Part shown: positions 19,240 to 20,888 of the stretch, piece after piece
How the letters are laid out: each line of letters starts with the position of its first letter
Position numbering within the stretch: position 1 is the stretch's first letter
From: a virus
Direction: 5' to 3' (one strand)
Length of the DNA stretch: 20,888 bases
Virus record (IMG/VR): IMGVR_UViG_3300047553_000386
Span: 1 to 20,888 of that record
Notes under the pieces: generated by a model
The model's input: the letters and a program-made list of their open reading frames with translations, nothing else
What the model was told of the DNA's origin: nothing
Database searches by the model: none
Program-made: the position numbers and the translations under genes

Positions 19240-19840
19240 GAGACGAGTCTACAGGATTTCTACCTAAAACTGCTGGACTTAGATGATATGAGTCGCCCTC
19301 TGGTAATAGTCCATTGTCCATTAAATCGTACATATACTCTTGCCCGTGAGTGAAGTACCAGTGATCATCTAAGCAGAAGTGGAACATAATTACTTCAACT
19401 CTATTATTTTCTGGATCTGGCATATCGTTTCGCCAGTGATAATCGTGTCCACCAGTAAACACTAAAGCCTGGTTTGGGCCAAAAACAAACTCTTCGCCCT
19501 CGACTACTACCCCCCATGGGGTTTTAGCAGATACGCAATAATCAACTGTATAAGTACAAGCATTATTGTCGAGATGTGCTGGCAGCTTTGATGTTGGTCG
19601 ATCGTAATCTAAGTAAACCGCGTAAGTTGATTTAATACGAGTACTGCCGAATATTTCTTGAACTATTGGCTCTATTTTTTTGCTGAAATATGAGTCAAGC
19701 TCGGTGAATTTTAAGACTCTCCTATCATTATTAGGGTCTAGCCAATTCTTGGCGTATGACTTCGAGTTCAGCAGCTGCCTAAGGTACTGCACATCTTCGC
19801 TACTAAATACGTCATTAAGAACTACTGGATTAAAGTGCAA
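19232..19840 (-). CDS. Divergent 2OG-Fe(II) dioxygenase-like protein, first gene of operon
   Basis: The 202-residue protein starts with TTG, placed six bases after a strong GGGAG; no better ATG exists nearby. It is the most divergent member. A candidate iron site is H89-x-D91 (PAHLDNN) with distal H135 (DYHWRND) and R147 (NNRVEVIMFHF), twelve residues on instead of ten. The YLNDDYEGG strand is replaced by YTVDYCVSAKTPWGVVVEGEEF. Downstream, HFCLDDHWYFTHGQEY is unlike the others. It resembles more distant 2OG oxygenase families in phages, and activity is less certain than for its neighbours. It follows the terminator at 19859-19892 and so is likely the promoter-proximal gene. Confidence 0.7.
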   Translation of the reverse strand: MHFNPVVLNDVFSSEDVQYLRQLLNSKSYAKNWLDPNNDRRVLKFTELDSYFSKKIEPIVQEIFGSTRIKSTYAVYLDYDRPTSKLPAHLDNNACTYTVDYCVSAKTPWGVVVEGEEFVFGPNQALVFTGGHDYHWRNDMPDPENNRVEVIMFHFCLDDHWYFTHGQEYMYDLMDNGLLPEGDSYHLSPAVLGRNPVDSSHG

Positions 19841-19858
19841 TATAGTCTCCCGTTAAGT

Positions 19859-19892
19859 AATAAAGAGGCAGTCCGAAGACTACCTCTTTATT
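19859..19892 (-). terminator. Hairpin with UUCG loop, putative terminator
   Basis: On the minus strand a 15-base-pair stem (AATAAAGAGG-U-AGUC with its complement, one U-G wobble) closes a cUUCGg tetraloop, the very stable RNA loop. The wobble pairs only on the minus-strand transcript; the plus-strand copy has a C-A mismatch, which supports a minus-strand role. The 3' arm ends CUCUUUAUUACUU, moderately U-rich. It lies 20 bases after the stop of the FPP-repeat gene and 19 bases before the TTG of the oxygenase operon. Confidence 0.75.
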
Positions 19893-19911
19893 TTATACCT
19901 AACTACTAGTA

Positions 19912-20826
19912 CTATTCGGTATCCCACTCTGACATGTACTTGTCTAGCTCTCGTGGGTCAATCGAGTAACCACCAAAGCGAGGAGGGAAGAACGGTGGGA
20001 AGTAAGGTGGGAAGTAAGGGAATCTAGGCGGGAAGTAAGGCGGGAAGTAAGGCGGGAAGTAAGGCGGGAAGTATGGAGGGAAGAACGGTGGGAAGTATGG
20101 TGGGAAGTATGGAGGGAAGAACGGTGGGAAGTATGGTGGGAAGTATGGAGGGAAGAACGGTGGGAAGTAAGGTGGGAAGTATGGTGGGAAGAACGGTGCA
20201 ACAGTTGTAACGTCAGCAGTTAGAGAGCCAAGCGAAGTTCCGTTAGCATTTACATGGTATAGAGTATAGTTCTGGGTTGAACCACCATTTTCAGCCTCTG
20301 TCCAAGGATTTGTAGTCATAACTACTTGACCAGGGTTAGTTGCCTGGTCACTAGATACAAAATATGTGCTAGTGATTGCTTTACCGCCGTCAGCACCGTT
20401 AGACCACGAAATCACGTCTTGATTAGCTGCAGTAGATACAGCTGACGCATTCTGAGGGGCTTGAGGTACTGTCGTTATGGGAGTTGAGCTTGAAGCTGCG
20501 GACTCGGCTGACGTTCCAGATGCGTTAGATGCAGTGACTTTAAAAGTGTAAGAAATCCCAGAGTCTAGACCAGTAATTGTAATTGGTGAAGATGCCCCAG
20601 TGTTGGTTGCAACTTGTGAATCTAAGGTGCTCCCATTCTTATAGGCGTTTACAGTATAAGAAGTTGCTGCAGGAGAGTCAGCTGACAGCTCGAACGAGAC
20701 AACAGCAGCTCCATCGTTATATGGTCTGTTTGTACCTACGTCAGTAGCTGATACATTGATAGGCGGTTTCGGCTCAAGAAAGTCATTTTGAGAAGCTGAC
20801 TTTCCACCTGCTTCTTTCTTTGCCAT
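19912..20826 (-). CDS. Fn3-like protein with long (F/Y)FPP repeat, putative virion protein
   Basis: The 304-residue protein starts at ATG behind GAGAG. Residues 19-116 are a fibronectin-III domain (INVSATDVG...VVSFELSADSPAATSYTVNAYKNG...ITGLDSGISYTFKVTASNASG), followed by a second, shorter Ig/Fn3-like segment to about 209. Residues 212-284 are 17 tetrads FFPP or YFPP with a single RFP break, a strikingly regular aromatic-proline tract. The last 20 residues (GGYSIDPRELDKYMSEWDTE) form a charged tail. There is no signal peptide. Fn3-like domains are common on phage capsids and tails, so a surface-exposed structural protein is likely. It ends in front of a terminator and the oxygenase operon. 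The tract may be a substrate for the neighbouring hydroxylases (inference). Confidence 0.82.
   Translation of the reverse strand: MAKKEAGGKSASQNDFLEPKPPINVSATDVGTNRPYNDGAAVVSFELSADSPAATSYTVNAYKNGSTLDSQVATNTGASSPITITGLDSGISYTFKVTASNASGTSAESAASSSTPITTVPQAPQNASAVSTAANQDVISWSNGADGGKAITSTYFVSSDQATNPGQVVMTTNPWTEAENGGSTQNYTLYHVNANGTSLGSLTADVTTVAPFFPPYFPPYFPPFFPPYFPPYFPPFFPPYFPPYFPPFFPPYFPPYFPPYFPPYFPPRFPYFPPYFPPFFPPRFGGYSIDPRELDKYMSEWDTE
19975..20193 (-). repeat. (F/Y)FPP tandem repeat, 17 tetrads
   Basis: The tract encodes residues 212-284 with a 12-base unit (plus strand ggtgggaagtat or similar) nested in a 36-base higher-order period FFPP-YFPP-YFPP that is nearly perfect at DNA level. The near-identity of copies implies recent expansion or active homogenisation. 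Confidence 0.92.
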
Positions 20827-20845
20827 TAGTTACTCTCTCTTAACT

Positions 20846-20888
20846 TTATGCTGTCAAATCGCCGTATAGGACCCAGCTGTCGGTACCA
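20846..20888 (-). CDS. C-terminal end of an upstream gene (5' part outside window)
   Basis: On the minus strand the frame reads ...GTDSWVLYGDLTA followed by TAA, 20 bases before the ATG of the Fn3/FPP gene. Residue composition and position suit a real coding end. Too little is present to identify the protein. Confidence 0.45.
   Translation of the reverse strand, partial: GTDSWVLYGDLTA

Noticed and set aside
10014-19840. Oxygenases acting on DNA bases (TET/JBP-like hypermodification)
   Set aside because: Motifs and lengths fit P4H-like enzymes, and no DNA-binding part, thymidylate-synthase-like or base-glucosylation gene is nearby. It is not fully excluded, but nothing supports it here.
19975-20193. 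Iteron-like origin repeats
   Set aside because: The 12- and 36-base units stay in frame and encode FFPPYFPP inside a long gene, so a coding explanation is sufficient.

Overview
The window is an accessory/structural segment of what looks like a tailed bacteriophage, or a closely related prophage or viral contig. Evidence for this is a tail baseplate/adaptor-like protein followed by four collagen-like tail-fibre proteins, genes packed with 1-20 base overlaps, Shine-Dalgarno sequences with ATG, GTG and TTG starts, and nearly all genes on one strand. There is no RNA gene, integrase, terminase or replication gene here, so neither host nor exact lineage can be read off. The YLNDDYEGGEL-type oxygenases are typical of large aquatic phages such as T4-like cyanophages, which makes an aquatic tailed phage the best guess, but this is inference.

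Layout, read along the minus strand (right to left). (1) 20846-20888: the last codons of an unidentified upstream gene. (2) 19912-20826: a fibronectin-III-like protein with a long (F/Y)FPP tetrapeptide repeat, followed by a hairpin terminator with a UUCG loop. (3) 19840 down to 10595: one unbroken operon-like run of 13 genes. Eleven are 2-oxoglutarate/Fe(II) dioxygenases of the prolyl-4-hydroxylase-like type; the other two are a related pair resembling the DUF6065 family. (4) 10014-10598: a twelfth oxygenase, the only gene on the plus strand, convergent with and overlapping the end of the operon. (5) 9912 down to 1: the tail module. It comprises a BppU-like adaptor, a 963-residue collagen-like fibre, two further collagen-like fibres, a second (F/Y)FPP-repeat protein, and a very long collagen-like fibre ending in Asp-box (beta-propeller-like) repeats that runs off the left edge.

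The striking feature is twelve dioxygenases of at least five sequence groups, arranged as tandem duplicates, lying between proline-rich virion-type proteins (Gly-Pro-Thr collagen-like tracts and FFPPYFPP repeats). The simplest model is that the phage hydroxylates its own fibres or proline-rich surface proteins, with a set of paralogues covering different sites or substrates. The sequence supports the catalytic residues in all twelve enzymes. The substrate assignment is inference, and the position of proline in the collagen triplets (mostly Gly-Pro-Thr, rarely X-Pro-Gly) argues against a simple copy of animal collagen prolyl-4-hydroxylation.
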